Below are positions 19,147-28,713 of a stretch of DNA of 64,000 nt, in pieces. Origin of the DNA: Oceanobacillus profundus (lineage in GTDB: Bacteria; Bacillota; Bacilli; Bacillales; Amphibacillaceae); NCBI RefSeq assembly GCF_003515705.1, contig NZ_QWEH01000004.1:186001-250000 (forward strand). Reading direction: 5' to 3'. The translations under genes were made by a program, and so were the position numbers. Under the pieces are notes generated by a model. It saw only the letters and a list, made by a program, of their open reading frames with translations. It searched no databases and was not told the origin of the DNA. The stretch's first letter is position 1; each line of letters begins with the position of its first letter.

Positions 19147-19200
19147 GTTCATACTGCATTCCTAATGTACATATACATGTACAAATGACTTTGAAGGAAT

Positions 19201-19980
19201 GTGAGGAAAATGGACAAAGATAAAGATATCAAAAAGGTTCGCAAGGCGATTGAACAACGAAAAAAAATGCGAGGACTTCCTTCTGGAGGAACAACAAAGC
19301 AATTACTTCCATCCATTCCAGGAGAGGAAGAAAAGCATGGTTACTACTCGATGTTCACTCATCATGAAGAAGTGTCTAGTCGTAATAATCGTGTTGTGAC
19401 GAGTATGGCAATGAAGGGAATATTATCAGCCATGCTTTTCTTTGGAACAGCCTTGCTGTGGCAGACTGATACAACATTACTGGAGAAGCCTAGAGAATGG
19501 ACAAGCCAAGTTATGAAGAATGAATTTCCTTTTGCAAAGGTAAATGTATGGTACAAAGAAACGTTTGGAAGACCTTTATCTCTTTCACCACAACCAGTTT
19601 TAGAAACGAATGAAGATCAGTCAATGGCGCTCCCTGTAAATGGTAACATTACGGAAACATTTCAAACAAATGGGACAGGAATTATGATCACCCCTGAAGA
19701 AACAACCAATGTAACTTCCATTCAGGAAGGTGTTGTTATTTTTGCAGGGAATGACAGAGAAACCAATAAAACGATAACAATACAGCATGCGGATGGAACT
19801 GTGACCAACTATGGAAATCTTAGTTCTATTGATGTACATCTCTATCAATTTATTGCAGGTAATCAACAAATAGGGAGCTTTACTCCGGAAGCAGACAATG
19901 AGACGGTGTTTTTCTCCATTGAAAAAAATAACGATTATGTCGATCCAGTCCAGGTGATTCAGGTTGATGAGCTTCCTTAA
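19201..19980 (+). CDS. spoIVFA: Stage IV sporulation protein FA
   Basis: Scaffold and inhibitor of the intramembrane protease SpoIVFB in the pro-sigma-K activation complex of the outer forespore membrane. 259 residues from GTG 19201; ATG 19210 is an equally possible start. A basic cytoplasmic head is followed by one membrane span (about 78-96) and a C-terminal M23-peptidase-like fold (about 148-255, with GIMITPEETTNVTSIQEGVV and ITIQHADGTVTNYGN) that lacks the usual zinc-ligand set in full. The 3' end overlaps spoIVFB. Confidence 0.93.
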   Translation: MRKMDKDKDIKKVRKAIEQRKKMRGLPSGGTTKQLLPSIPGEEEKHGYYSMFTHHEEVSSRNNRVVTSMAMKGILSAMLFFGTALLWQTDTTLLEKPREWTSQVMKNEFPFAKVNVWYKETFGRPLSLSPQPVLETNEDQSMALPVNGNITETFQTNGTGIMITPEETTNVTSIQEGVVIFAGNDRETNKTITIQHADGTVTNYGNLSSIDVHLYQFIAGNQQIGSFTPEADNETVFFSIEKNNDYVDPVQVIQVDELP

Positions 19981-20827
19981 CTATCTCCCGAAAATTCATA
20001 TCCATCCGATCTTATTTATATTTATTGTCATTTCTTTTTTGACAGGTACATTTCTGGAATTATTTATTATCTTTGCTTTAGTATTGTTCCATGAGCTTGG
20101 ACATTATATTGCAGCAAGGATGATGAAGTGGCGAATCAGATATATTGTACTTTGGGCATTCGGAGGGGTTATGGACACGGAAGAGCATGGAAATAAAACG
20201 ATGAGGGAGGAGGCGTTTGTAACACTTGCTGGTCCTTATCAACATCTTGTCGTTTATTTTCTCTGCTTTCTTGTCGAGACCTTTCAGCTTATGCCGGCAT
20301 CAATACTAGAATTGATATTATACTACAATACAATACTCCTTCTTTTTAATTTAATACCAGTATGGCCATTGGACGGAGGGAAACTGCTTTTACTTGCTGT
20401 TTCATATTTTTTTCCTTACAAAAAAGCGTACCAATTTACGCTCATATTTTCAATGGTCTTTATTACAATAGTACTTATACTTCAACTTTTATTTTTCCCA
20501 TTTACGTTAAGTGTATTTTTTATATGGGTCTTTCTTTTTATGGAAAATAGAAGTGATTGGAAGCAGCGTTCGTATGTCTTTATGCGCTTTTTATTAAGGC
20601 GGTATGAAGGTGATGCAGCAGTTAAAGGAGTTCTCCCGCTTACAGTTCCTTCTGACATCTCCTTTCTTGACTTATTCTCACGTTTTAGAAGGGAAAAGAA
20701 ACATCCGATTTATATTGTGTACGCTGAAAATAATCGAAAATCTGTTGATGAATCAGATTGTTTGCAAAGCTATTTTTATGAAAGAGAATATAACCAATCC
20801 ATTGGAGATGCATTTTTATATAAATAA
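19967..20827 (+). CDS. spoIVFB: Stage IV sporulation protein FB, intramembrane metalloprotease
   Basis: Site-2-protease-type enzyme that cleaves pro-sigma-K in the mother cell. 286 residues from ATG 19967; TTG 19964 is just upstream. The zinc motif HELGH begins at residue 42 inside a membrane span, and the second metal-binding motif NLIPVWPLDGG lies near residue 130. Multiple hydrophobic spans fill residues 10-190 and a cytoplasmic CBS-like tail follows. It overlaps spoIVFA by 14 bases, as expected for a co-translated pair. Confidence 0.96.
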   Translation: MSFLNYLPKIHIHPILFIFIVISFLTGTFLELFIIFALVLFHELGHYIAARMMKWRIRYIVLWAFGGVMDTEEHGNKTMREEAFVTLAGPYQHLVVYFLCFLVETFQLMPASILELILYYNTILLLFNLIPVWPLDGGKLLLLAVSYFFPYKKAYQFTLIFSMVFITIVLILQLLFFPFTLSVFFIWVFLFMENRSDWKQRSYVFMRFLLRRYEGDAAVKGVLPLTVPSDISFLDLFSRFRREKKHPIYIVYAENNRKSVDESDCLQSYFYEREYNQSIGDAFLYK

Positions 20828-20841
20828 TTGTTCTGAAACAG

Positions 20842-20867
20842 AAGACTCCTTGCTTTGGAGTCTTTTT
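20842..20867 (+). terminator. Terminator after spoIVFB
   Basis: AAGACTCC pairs with GGAGTCTT around a 7-base loop, followed by T residues. Confidence 0.88.
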
Positions 20868-20952
20868 ATGATGTAAGATAGTGTTATTATGAATTGCGTT
20901 GTATCATAAATATAAGATGCTAAAATCTTAGTATGTAATTATAAGCAAGTTC

Positions 20953-20982
20953 TTGACAAACAGTGTCAATACATGATAACAT
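20953..20982 (+). promoter_or_regulatory. Sigma-A promoter of rplU
   Basis: Consensus TTGACA (20953) and extended -10 TGATAACAT (TAACAT at 20977) with 18-base spacing, placed just upstream of the L21 leader. Confidence 0.75.
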
Positions 20983-20991
20983 CAATACGTT

Positions 20992-21078
20992 ATTGATCGT
21001 AGCACCCGTGCTACAACCGCGCAGAACAGGTTTTAAACTTTTTGAAGTACCTGTATGGCGAGTCTGAGACTATTAAGG
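20992..21078 (+). promoter_or_regulatory. L21 leader RNA (ribosomal protein autoregulation)
   Basis: The transcribed leader before rplU contains a short hairpin (GTAGCAC CCGTGCTAC), the AACAGGTTTTAAA and TACCTGTATGGCGAGTCTGAGAC segments and the SD of rplU. This arrangement fits the L21 leader structure known upstream of rplU in Bacilli, thought to bind L21 for feedback control. The call is from pattern and position; covariance was not tested. Confidence 0.7.
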
Positions 21079-21088
21079 AGGTGCAAGT

Positions 21089-21397
21089 ATGTACGCAATT
21101 ATTGAAACAGGTGGAAAACAAGTTAAAGTTGTAGAAGGACAAGAAATCTACGTAGAAAAAGTTGCAGCTGATGCAAATGAGACTGTTACGTTTGATAAGG
21201 TTCTTTTCGTTGGTGGAGATGATGTTAAAGTTGGTGCTCCATTCGTTGAAGGTGCAACAGTTACTGCTAAAGTTGAAAAACAAGGCCGTCAAAAGAAGGT
21301 TATTGTTTATAAATACAAACGCAGAAAAAACTATCATCGTAAACAAGGTCATCGTCAGCCTTATACGAAACTAGTAATCGAAAAAATTAACGCATAA
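21089..21397 (+). CDS. rplU: 50S ribosomal protein L21
   Basis: Large-subunit protein binding 23S rRNA. 102 residues, family-typical from [18 protein letters not shown] to the basic C-terminus [22 protein letters not shown] is preceded by AAGGAGGTG. First gene of rplU-prp-rpmA. Confidence 0.99.
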   Translation: MYAIIETGGKQVKVVEGQEIYVEKVAADANETVTFDKVLFVGGDDVKVGAPFVEGATVTAKVEKQGRQKKVIVYKYKRRKNYHRKQGHRQPYTKLVIEKINA

Positions 21398-21408
21398 GGG
21401 TTTTGAAT

Positions 21409-22042
<634 letters not shown>

Positions 22043-22053
22043 TGAAATTCATC

Positions 22054-22085
22054 AAACTCCAGTCAATCATTTTGGCTGGAGTTTT
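22054..22085 (+). terminator. Terminator after rpmA
   Basis: AAACTCCAGTC pairs imperfectly with GGCTGGAGTTT, followed by TTT. It closes the ribosomal protein unit before spo0B. Confidence 0.85.
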
Positions 22086-22258
22086 TGTTTATCGATAATA
22101 TCTAACATCTTTATCTCACCAATGCTATGTTGCGTAAAATATACTAAAAATTTTTGGACTGCAATTTTTCTTCTGAAAAGAAATAGGTGGAAGCTTTATT
22201 GGCTTGCTTCCGCTTTTGGTTTATTTCTGCTATACTTTCATAATAATGGGGGGAGAGC

Positions 22259-22795
22259 ATGATGGGGGAGCGGGTTGTACAAATCTTACAGCATTATCGT
22301 CATGATTTAATGAATCATTTGCAAATTGTCCAAGGATATGTTGGGATGAGAAACATAGAGAAAGCTGAGAAGAAACTTGGCGAAATTGTAGATTATTACA
22401 ATGAAGAACGGAAACTAATGAGTTTGAATATGCCAGAATTTATGATTTGGATTATCCAATTTAATGTGCGTTATGAAAATTTACGGCTAACATATAAAGT
22501 TCATTCGGAGTATAAAAACCTGCATGTATCGGATTCTATACTTGTAAAACAGTTTCAGGATTTTATGGAACGATGTGTGGATATTCTTAATCCAGAAGAG
22601 CTTTATGAGGTTACTCTAGTCATAGAAGAAAGCTCGGATACAAGCATGAAAATAATGCTTTCAATCCCTTGCGAAACGGATGAAGCAGAACAATTAATGG
22701 AAAGCATCAAGAAAATGCAAAGAGATGGAGCTGCGGAAATAGTGATTGCTAAAACGATGGTTGGACTATGCTTTGGTTTAATTATTTCGCAGTAA
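22259..22795 (+). CDS. spo0B: Sporulation initiation phosphotransferase B
   Basis: Phosphorelay protein passing phosphate from Spo0F to Spo0A. 178 residues. The phospho-accepting histidine is His15 in QHYRHDLMNHLQIVQGYVG, which starts the helical hairpin dimerisation domain; the C-terminal part is a degenerate GHKL fold. Compared with B. subtilis (histidine at 30) the N-terminus is shorter. ATG 22259 or 22262 follow a GGGGGGAGAG site. It lies directly upstream of obg, the usual linkage. Confidence 0.93.
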   Translation: MMGERVVQILQHYRHDLMNHLQIVQGYVGMRNIEKAEKKLGEIVDYYNEERKLMSLNMPEFMIWIIQFNVRYENLRLTYKVHSEYKNLHVSDSILVKQFQDFMERCVDILNPEELYEVTLVIEESSDTSMKIMLSIPCETDEAEQLMESIKKMQRDGAAEIVIAKTMVGLCFGLIISQ

Positions 22796-22812
22796 TAATG
22801 AGGTGAATCACA

Positions 22813-24093
22813 ATGTTTGTAGATCAAGTCAGTGTATACGTGAAAGCTGGAGACGGTGGTAATGGTCTTGTAGCTTATCGAAGAGAGAAATATGTACCGA
22901 TGGGCGGTCCTGCCGGCGGCGATGGCGGTAACGGTGCAGATATTATATTTAAAGTGGATGAAGGGCTTAACACGTTAATGGACTTTAGATATAACCGCCA
23001 CTTTAAAGGAAAGCGCGGAGAAAATGGAATGAGTAAGACACAGCATGGCAAAAATGCTGCGCCTCTAATTCTACCTGTTCCCCCAGGCACGACAGTTCTT
23101 GATGAAGATACTGAGGAAGTAATTGCTGACTTAACGGTGCATAACCAGCAAGCTGTCATCGTTCGTGGTGGGAGAGGCGGACGTGGGAACACGCGTTTTG
23201 CAACACCGAGAAACCCAGCGCCAGATATGGCTGAAAACGGAGAGCCAGGACAGGAAAGAAACATTAAAGTGGAGTTAAAGCTAATTGCGGACGTTGGACT
23301 CGTTGGGTTTCCAAGTGTTGGAAAATCTACCTTCTTGTCAGTAGTAAGTGCAGCTAAACCTAAAATTGCGGATTATCATTTCACAACACTGTCACCAAAC
23401 CTAGGTGTTGTTGACACAGGTGATCAGCGAAGCTTTGTTTTAGCGGATCTTCCAGGGTTAATTGAAGGTGCATCGGTTGGCGTTGGCCTTGGCCATCAGT
23501 TCCTTAGGCATGTGGAACGAACACGTGTAATTGTTCATGTTATTGATATGGCAAGTATTGAAGGCAGAGACCCATATGATGACTATTTGAAGATTAATCA
23601 AGAATTAGAAGCGTATGACGCGAACTTATCAAAACGACCGCAGCTTATTGCGGCTAACAAAATGGACATGCCTGGAGCAACAGAAAATCTAGAGAGATTT
23701 AAAGAACAATTAGGGGAAGGTTTACCTATTTATGAAATTTCGGCATTGACAAGAGAAGGATTAAGAGACATTCTATTTGCAATCGCTGACCTCTTGGAAA
23801 CGATACCTAAAAATAAGACAGAAATAGAGGATATCGATGAAACGGTTGTTTACCGTTATCAGAAAGAAGAAGAACCATTCCATATTACAAGAGATCCAGA
23901 CGGTGCCTTTGTACTTTACGGAAATAAAATTGAAAAGCTATTTAAAATGACAGATTTTCAGCGAGATGAAGCTACACAACGCTTTGCAAGACAACTGCGT
24001 GGCATGGGTGTAGACAAGGCATTAAGGGAAAAAGGTGCAAAAGATGGCGATACGATTCGCTTATTAGATTTTGAATTTGAATTCATTGAATAA
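22813..24093 (+). CDS. obg: Spo0B-associated GTPase Obg
   Basis: Essential GTPase in late 50S ribosome assembly, also linked to stress and sporulation entry. 426 residues in three domains: glycine-rich Obg fold (about 1-158, with [11 protein letters not shown]), G domain (about 159-330, P-loop GFPSVGKST, switch DLPGLIEGA, specificity NKMD) and C-terminal OCT domain (about 350-426). ATG with AATGAGGTGA upstream. It is 17 bases after spo0B. Confidence 0.99.
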   Translation: MFVDQVSVYVKAGDGGNGLVAYRREKYVPMGGPAGGDGGNGADIIFKVDEGLNTLMDFRYNRHFKGKRGENGMSKTQHGKNAAPLILPVPPGTTVLDEDTEEVIADLTVHNQQAVIVRGGRGGRGNTRFATPRNPAPDMAENGEPGQERNIKVELKLIADVGLVGFPSVGKSTFLSVVSAAKPKIADYHFTTLSPNLGVVDTGDQRSFVLADLPGLIEGASVGVGLGHQFLRHVERTRVIVHVIDMASIEGRDPYDDYLKINQELEAYDANLSKRPQLIAANKMDMPGATENLERFKEQLGEGLPIYEISALTREGLRDILFAIADLLETIPKNKTEIEDIDETVVYRYQKEEEPFHITRDPDGAFVLYGNKIEKLFKMTDFQRDEATQRFARQLRGMGVDKALREKGAKDGDTIRLLDFEFEFIE

Positions 24094-24126
24094 GCATAGT
24101 TTTGCTTTTAGGGGGAGGAACTGTTT

Positions 24127-24978
24127 TTGACGGAGATAGGCTATTTAGGACCAAAAGGGACATTTACAAAATTAGCAGTTGATACTGCTTTTGGCGATGA
24201 AGTGAAGCAAAGCTTTCAAACGATACCGGAATGTATTGATGCTGTCGATAATGGCGCCATTGATATTGGTGTTGTTCCCCTGGAAAATGCGATAGAGGGA
24301 ACAGTGCAGATTACGGTTGATTATTTAATTCATCAGGTAAGGCTTCCAGTGGTTGCTGAAATCGTTGTACCAATTCAACAGCATTTGTTAGTACGAAAAG
24401 ATTTTAATGGAAAACTATCGGATATTCAAGAAGTGCATTCGCATAGTCATGCGATAGCGCAGTGCCATCAATTTTTACATCAAAATTTGCCACATGCCAG
24501 CACTGTTTTCTCAACTTCTACAGGGAAAGCAGCTGAGATTGTAAGCGAGCAAAACGAACCGATCGCTGCAATAGGAAATAAGCTTGCCGCTAGTGAGTAT
24601 GGCTTACAAATATATAAGGCTAACATACATGATTATCCAAATAATCACACGCGCTTTTTAGTGCTTACAAAGGACAGAGATTTGGTGCAAATTAAGCATG
24701 AAGCCCATTTGGAGCGCACAAGCTTACTAATTGGATTACCAAGTGATAAGCCGGGAGCGTTACATCAAATACTATCTGCATTTTCTTGGCGTAAAATGAA
24801 TCTATCAAAAATCGAATCACGTCCAACGAAAACAGGACTTGGAAATTATTTCTTTATTATAGATGTTGACCAACCGTACGATAATGTACTATTCCCAGGT
24901 GTGAAGGCAGAATTGGAAGCATTAGGTTGTGAAGTAACCATTCTCGGTACATATCCAGTTTACCATATGAATATTTAG
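24127..24978 (+). CDS. pheA: Prephenate dehydratase
   Basis: Converts prephenate to phenylpyruvate in phenylalanine synthesis, with feedback inhibition through an ACT domain. 283 residues from TTG behind GGGGGAGGAA. The catalytic domain runs about 1-180 (GYLGPKGTFTKLAV, VPLENAIEGTV) and the ACT domain about 195-275, with the Phe-binding GALHQILSAF and ESRPTK motifs. The ACT-only gene pheB, placed before pheA in B. subtilis, is absent. Confidence 0.97.
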   Translation: MTEIGYLGPKGTFTKLAVDTAFGDEVKQSFQTIPECIDAVDNGAIDIGVVPLENAIEGTVQITVDYLIHQVRLPVVAEIVVPIQQHLLVRKDFNGKLSDIQEVHSHSHAIAQCHQFLHQNLPHASTVFSTSTGKAAEIVSEQNEPIAAIGNKLAASEYGLQIYKANIHDYPNNHTRFLVLTKDRDLVQIKHEAHLERTSLLIGLPSDKPGALHQILSAFSWRKMNLSKIESRPTKTGLGNYFFIIDVDQPYDNVLFPGVKAELEALGCEVTILGTYPVYHMNI

Positions 24979-24979
24979 A

Positions 24980-25010
24980 AAAAAGTCAGGTCGAAAAGCC
25001 TGGCTTTTTT
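24980..25010 (+). terminator. Terminator after pheA
   Basis: AAAAAGTCAGG pairs with CCTGGCTTTTT (one G-U) followed by further T residues. Confidence 0.88.
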
Positions 25011-25215
25011 AGTGTTTTATTTTACAGAATGACCTTGATTGATTTAATTTTAGGGAATCGCTTTTCTATCTCTTTTGTAAAAATAGCTTACTTATTTAAA
25101 TGATTTCCTGCAAAAGACTGTCATAATTCATGGGCAACTTTTATTCAAGTAGTGCATATGCTGATATAGAGTAATTAGCCCAGATTCTAAAGCAATGAAA
25201 GGAGTATGGTTCATT

Positions 25216-26163
25216 TTGAAAATACACATTGTACAAAAAGGAGACACTTTGTGGGAACTCTCCAAAAAGTATGGCGTTGATTTTGAAGAGTTAAAAGCAA
25301 TGAACTCACAGTTATCAAGTCCAGATATGATTATGCCAGGAATGAAAATAAAAATTCCAGGAGATGCCAAATCTGTAAAAAAAGAAACAGTAAAGCAAGT
25401 CAAAAAAGAAGAAGTTAAGCAGCCGTATGTCGACATGTCACCAAAGCCAATGCCAGTAATTAAAGAAGACGATACGAAATTGCACCAAGTTGTAAAACCA
25501 GAAATGCCTGTTCCATCACTGCCGCAAATGCCAATTATGGATCAGGATATAAATCAATATACGACAATAAACTTTCAGCAGATGCCTTATCCCATGAAAG
25601 CACCTGAAGGAAAACCAAAGCAGGAGATTAAACCAAAGCAAGAAATGAAACCACCTAAACAGGAAATAAAGAAGGAGGTTAAAAAAGAAGTAAAGCAACC
25701 GATTCCTGAACAGAAACCAGTTATGGAGCCGATGCATCAGCCCATGATGGAACCAATGCATTATCAAATGCCAATGTATCATCATCCCATTCAACCGTGT
25801 TGCCCTCCAATGATCCCGATTTTTATCCATCCTTGTCCGCCTTCACCTTGTCATCATCATCATCACGGGGCACATCCTCATGGAGGGTTTATGGCACCTC
25901 AATTTATGCCTCCTCATCAAGGTGGACAGTATGCAGCTGATATGTCAGATTGCGGATGTGGATCAAGGGAGTTGGTGGATTACTATCCAGCAAATACAGC
26001 TGACATTTCTGGAGAAGAACGTTTTAAGCCAATCCAACCGTTAACGACTGGCCAAACGTATCCACCACAATTTGAGAGACAGAAGACAGATGGTATTACT
26101 TACCCGAAACCACCAATGTTCCCGCAGTTTAATTCAACAAATAATAACCATGAAAGTGAATAA
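25216..26163 (+). CDS. safA: Spore coat morphogenetic protein SafA
   Basis: Inner-coat organiser that localises to the cortex-coat interface and is recruited through SpoVID. I chose TTG 25216 because it gives the family start KIHIVQKGDTLWELSKKYGV; GGAG lies 11 bases upstream, and ATG 25195 would place that site inside the gene. 315 residues: N-terminal LysM (about 1-48), a Lys/Glu/Pro repeat region (about 55-165), then a Met/Pro/His/Cys-rich part with CCPPMIPIFIHPC and CHHHHHGAHPHG (about 180-230) and a polar tail. Low-complexity composition is normal in SafA. Confidence 0.93.
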   Translation: MKIHIVQKGDTLWELSKKYGVDFEELKAMNSQLSSPDMIMPGMKIKIPGDAKSVKKETVKQVKKEEVKQPYVDMSPKPMPVIKEDDTKLHQVVKPEMPVPSLPQMPIMDQDINQYTTINFQQMPYPMKAPEGKPKQEIKPKQEMKPPKQEIKKEVKKEVKQPIPEQKPVMEPMHQPMMEPMHYQMPMYHHPIQPCCPPMIPIFIHPCPPSPCHHHHHGAHPHGGFMAPQFMPPHQGGQYAADMSDCGCGSRELVDYYPANTADISGEERFKPIQPLTTGQTYPPQFERQKTDGITYPKPPMFPQFNSTNNNHESE

Positions 26164-26182
26164 TCATAATTATATTTTCTAA

Positions 26183-26213
26183 CGAGACGAATGCAGTTCG
26201 TCTCTTTTATTTT
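26183..26213 (+). terminator. Terminator after safA
   Basis: ACGAGACGAA pairs with TTCGTCTC around a short loop, followed by TTTTATTTT. Confidence 0.85.
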
Positions 26214-26275
26214 GCGTCTTTTTTGCTGCAGTATTTTGAATGCTCATTTGTCTTCATGGAACAGCATCCTTTAAA

Positions 26276-26303
26276 TTGAAAAAAGTTAAATTAGTGATAA
26301 AAT
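26276..26303 (+). promoter_or_regulatory. Sigma-A promoter of nadE
   Basis: TTGAAA (26276) and TAAAAT (26298) are 16 bases apart, with an extended TG before the -10. It gives nadE its own vegetative promoter between two sporulation genes. Confidence 0.65.
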
Positions 26304-26339
26304 AAATGATAAACAGGCAATTTGCAAGGAGAGATTAGC

Positions 26340-27080
26340 ATGGAAAATGAAGTAAATAAAATTGTTAAGTGGTTACAGGAGCAAGTAAAACAGGCTCAAG
26401 TAGACGGATTACTTGTGGGAGTAAGTGGCGGGCTTGATTCAGCTGTGGTTGCGAATTTAATTAAGCGCGCTTGTCCAGATAACTCTCTTGGTGTAATGAT
26501 GCCAATTTATACATCAGATTCAAATCTTTATGATGCGCGAGATGTTATTGAACAAGCATCCATTGATTCACTAATCGTTGATTTAACGGATACACATCAC
26601 GTAATGTACGAGCAAATTCAGAACCGTCTTAAAGAAAAGGGACAGTTCAATAAAGCGAATGATCAGCTTGCGGGTGCAAACCTCAGAGCAAGACTTCGTA
26701 TGAGTACATTATATACCATTGCTACTAACTATAATTATTTAGTTGTAGGTACTGATAATGCAGCGGAATGGTATACTGGTTACTTTACAAAGTATGGTGA
26801 TGGTGGCGTAGATATACTGCCGATCGTTGATTTTACAAAAACAGAAGTTAGAGAAATAGCTGCATTTCTTGGTGTTCCTGAACAAGTGGTTACAAAGAAG
26901 CCAAGTGCTGATTTATGGGAAAATCAGACAGATGAGAAGGAAATGGGAGTCGCTTACGATGTCATCGACGCTTATTTGAAAGGTGAAGAAATCTCGGCTG
27001 AAGATAAAGCAACAATTGAAAGAATGCACGAGCGAAGTGAACATAAACGTACAAGCTTACCGAAATATAATCGAAACTAG
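26340..27080 (+). CDS. nadE: NH3-dependent NAD+ synthetase (short form)
   Basis: Amidates nicotinic acid adenine dinucleotide to NAD+. I chose ATG 26340 with AAGGAGAG upstream, giving 246 residues. The ATP pyrophosphatase P-loop GVSGGLDSAVV is near residue 29, followed by ANLRARLRMSTLY, GTDNAAEWYTGYFTKYGDGG and KKPSADLWENQTDE, which are synthetase signatures. No glutaminase domain is present, so ammonia is the expected donor. It is shorter than B. subtilis NadE and sits between safA and the coxA-like gene, an unusual place. Confidence 0.96.
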   Translation: MENEVNKIVKWLQEQVKQAQVDGLLVGVSGGLDSAVVANLIKRACPDNSLGVMMPIYTSDSNLYDARDVIEQASIDSLIVDLTDTHHVMYEQIQNRLKEKGQFNKANDQLAGANLRARLRMSTLYTIATNYNYLVVGTDNAAEWYTGYFTKYGDGGVDILPIVDFTKTEVREIAAFLGVPEQVVTKKPSADLWENQTDEKEMGVAYDVIDAYLKGEEISAEDKATIERMHERSEHKRTSLPKYNRN

Positions 27081-27104
27081 TTTTCCTTAATTTAACTGTG
27101 TAAA

Positions 27105-27142
27105 TAGACCTCCATTATACAAACTACCTGTAAGGAGGTCTA
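27105..27142 (+). promoter_or_regulatory. Inverted repeat that includes the coxA-like ribosome binding site
   Basis: TAGACCTCC (27105-27113) and GGAGGTCTA (27134-27142) form a perfect 9-base stem. The right arm contains the AAGGAGG site for the gene starting at 27148. No T-run follows, so translational control is more likely than termination. Confidence 0.6.
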
Positions 27143-27147
27143 TGTTT

Positions 27148-27705
27148 ATGAATAGAAGAAAATCGATATGCTTCATTCTGCTGTTTATGCTTCTCATCGG
27201 CTGTAATGCAGAAAATGAAACATCTGAGCAGCGAAAGGATGACGTCGTTCAACCAATCCATTTTGAGCCTAAGACGGATGCAAATAATCGTTATGAATCC
27301 AAACAGCCATCCATTGGCGAGCGGGGTGGATATCCACAAAGTAAGCAGGAGGGTGTTAACGCCTCTGACTTTACTCATTACTCGGATGCCTTTACGAACG
27401 AAGAGTCAGCTCGTATAACAGAAGAGTTAAGCAAACAAAAGGATATTATACAAGCACAGGTTGCATCGACAGAAGATCGTATTGTGGTTGCCGTCATACT
27501 TCGCGAACACTTTAACCATGATGTTACACAAAATATCAAACAAGAGGTTAGAGAAATTATACCAAATACTGACAAGCAAGTTATTGTATATACTGATGAT
27601 ATTGAATGGGACCGTATGAAAAACCTGGACGCAAGATTACGGGCGAAGAATAATGGAGATGATCTAGAAACGTTTATTGAAGACCTTTTTCAATTAAAAG
27701 ACTAA
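27148..27705 (+). CDS. coxA: YhcN/YlaJ-family sporulation lipoprotein (CoxA-like)
   Basis: Probable spore-associated lipoprotein; B. subtilis CoxA lies in the cortex and follows safA. 185 residues from ATG 27148, which is 9 bases after AAGGAGG; ATG 27142 is too close. A lipoprotein signal with lipobox LLIGC (Cys19) is followed by a polar region and the YhcN/YlaJ domain (about 75-185, ARITEELSKQKDIIQAQVAS, DRIVVAVIL). The symbol rests on synteny with safA and yebC; other YhcN paralogues exist. Confidence 0.75.
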   Translation: MNRRKSICFILLFMLLIGCNAENETSEQRKDDVVQPIHFEPKTDANNRYESKQPSIGERGGYPQSKQEGVNASDFTHYSDAFTNEESARITEELSKQKDIIQAQVASTEDRIVVAVILREHFNHDVTQNIKQEVREIIPNTDKQVIVYTDDIEWDRMKNLDARLRAKNNGDDLETFIEDLFQLKD

Positions 27706-27820
27706 CTAATGAACCGACCTATATACTAACCTTGAAATATCCTCTATATGGTTTATTCTTTTCCTGCACTGCTTTTTTTGATATAGTAAGGAAAGAATTT
27801 CTAGAGAGGAGAATATCCGA

Positions 27821-28552
27821 GTGGCTGGTCATTCTAAATGGAAAAATATACAGAAAAGAAAAAATGCACAGGATGCAAAAAAAGGAAAAATCTTTATGCG
27901 TCATGCTAAAGATATTTATATAGCGGCAAAACAAGGTGGATCAGACTTGGATACAAATGCCGGGCTTCGAATGGCAGTTGAAAAAGCGAAAGCTGATAAT
28001 ATGCCGAATGATAATATTGAGCGTAATATTAAAAAGGCTACGGGAACACTTGATGGAGCAAATTATGAAGAAATTACGTATGAGGGTTATGGTCCGGGTG
28101 GTGTAGCTGTTATTGTTCATGTATTGACGGACAATAAAAACCGTACAGCTGCAGAAGTGAGGCATGCGTTTAAAAAGAATGGCGGGAACTTAGGTGAAAG
28201 TGGAAGTGTAGCCTTTATGTTCGACCGAAAAGGCTACATTGTTATTTCTAACACAGACGGTTCCATCGAAGAAGATGAATTAACTTTAGCTGTACTTGAA
28301 GCGGGCGCAGAAGATATCGAATCCCATGAGGATGCATTTGAGATTTATACTACACCAGATGAATACCAAGAAGTGGTCGATCACCTTATGCAAAATGGTT
28401 ATGAAATTGCGGATAGTGAGGTAACGTTAATTCCACAAAATTATAACAAGCTTTCAACTGAAGATGAAGAAAAGATGATGACACTTCTTGATACATTAGA
28501 AGAGAGTGAGGACGTTCAGGATATCCATCACAATTTGGAAACGTCCGATTAA
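27821..28552 (+). CDS. yebC: YebC/PmpR family protein
   Basis: Conserved family once called transcriptional regulators; recent work assigns members to translation of proline-rich stretches. 243 residues from GTG behind GAGAGGAG. Starts with the signature [20 protein letters not shown], continues with [15 protein letters not shown] and [13 protein letters not shown], and ends in an acidic tail. It matches yrbC of B. subtilis in position, before ruvA. Confidence 0.96.
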   Translation: MAGHSKWKNIQKRKNAQDAKKGKIFMRHAKDIYIAAKQGGSDLDTNAGLRMAVEKAKADNMPNDNIERNIKKATGTLDGANYEEITYEGYGPGGVAVIVHVLTDNKNRTAAEVRHAFKKNGGNLGESGSVAFMFDRKGYIVISNTDGSIEEDELTLAVLEAGAEDIESHEDAFEIYTTPDEYQEVVDHLMQNGYEIADSEVTLIPQNYNKLSTEDEEKMMTLLDTLEESEDVQDIHHNLETSD

Positions 28553-28559
28553 ATCTGTG

Positions 28560-28597
28560 ATAAACTTCTATTTCGATTAGGAATAGAAGTTTATCTT
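28560..28597 (+). terminator. Terminator after yebC
   Basis: ATAAACTTCTATT pairs with AATAGAAGTTTAT as a 12-13-base stem, then a short T-rich tail. Confidence 0.8.
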
Positions 28598-28713
28598 TGT
28601 GTTATGAATTCTGCTTATGACCTTAAGTCATAGGGTGACAACATTCGATAAGTAAGAAGGTAACCTCTCCAATGAATGAACTTTTATGTTAAAATAAGTG
28701 AAGGAATGATTAT

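Noticed and set aside
20604-20876. 90-codon frame overlapping the end of spoIVFB
   Set aside because: It is a shifted frame of spoIVFB that runs into the terminator; no sign of a frameshifted domain.
25620-25700. Repeated lysine/glutamate codons in safA considered as a CRISPR or tandem DNA array
   Set aside because: The units are irregular and in frame; they encode low-complexity protein, not spaced direct repeats.
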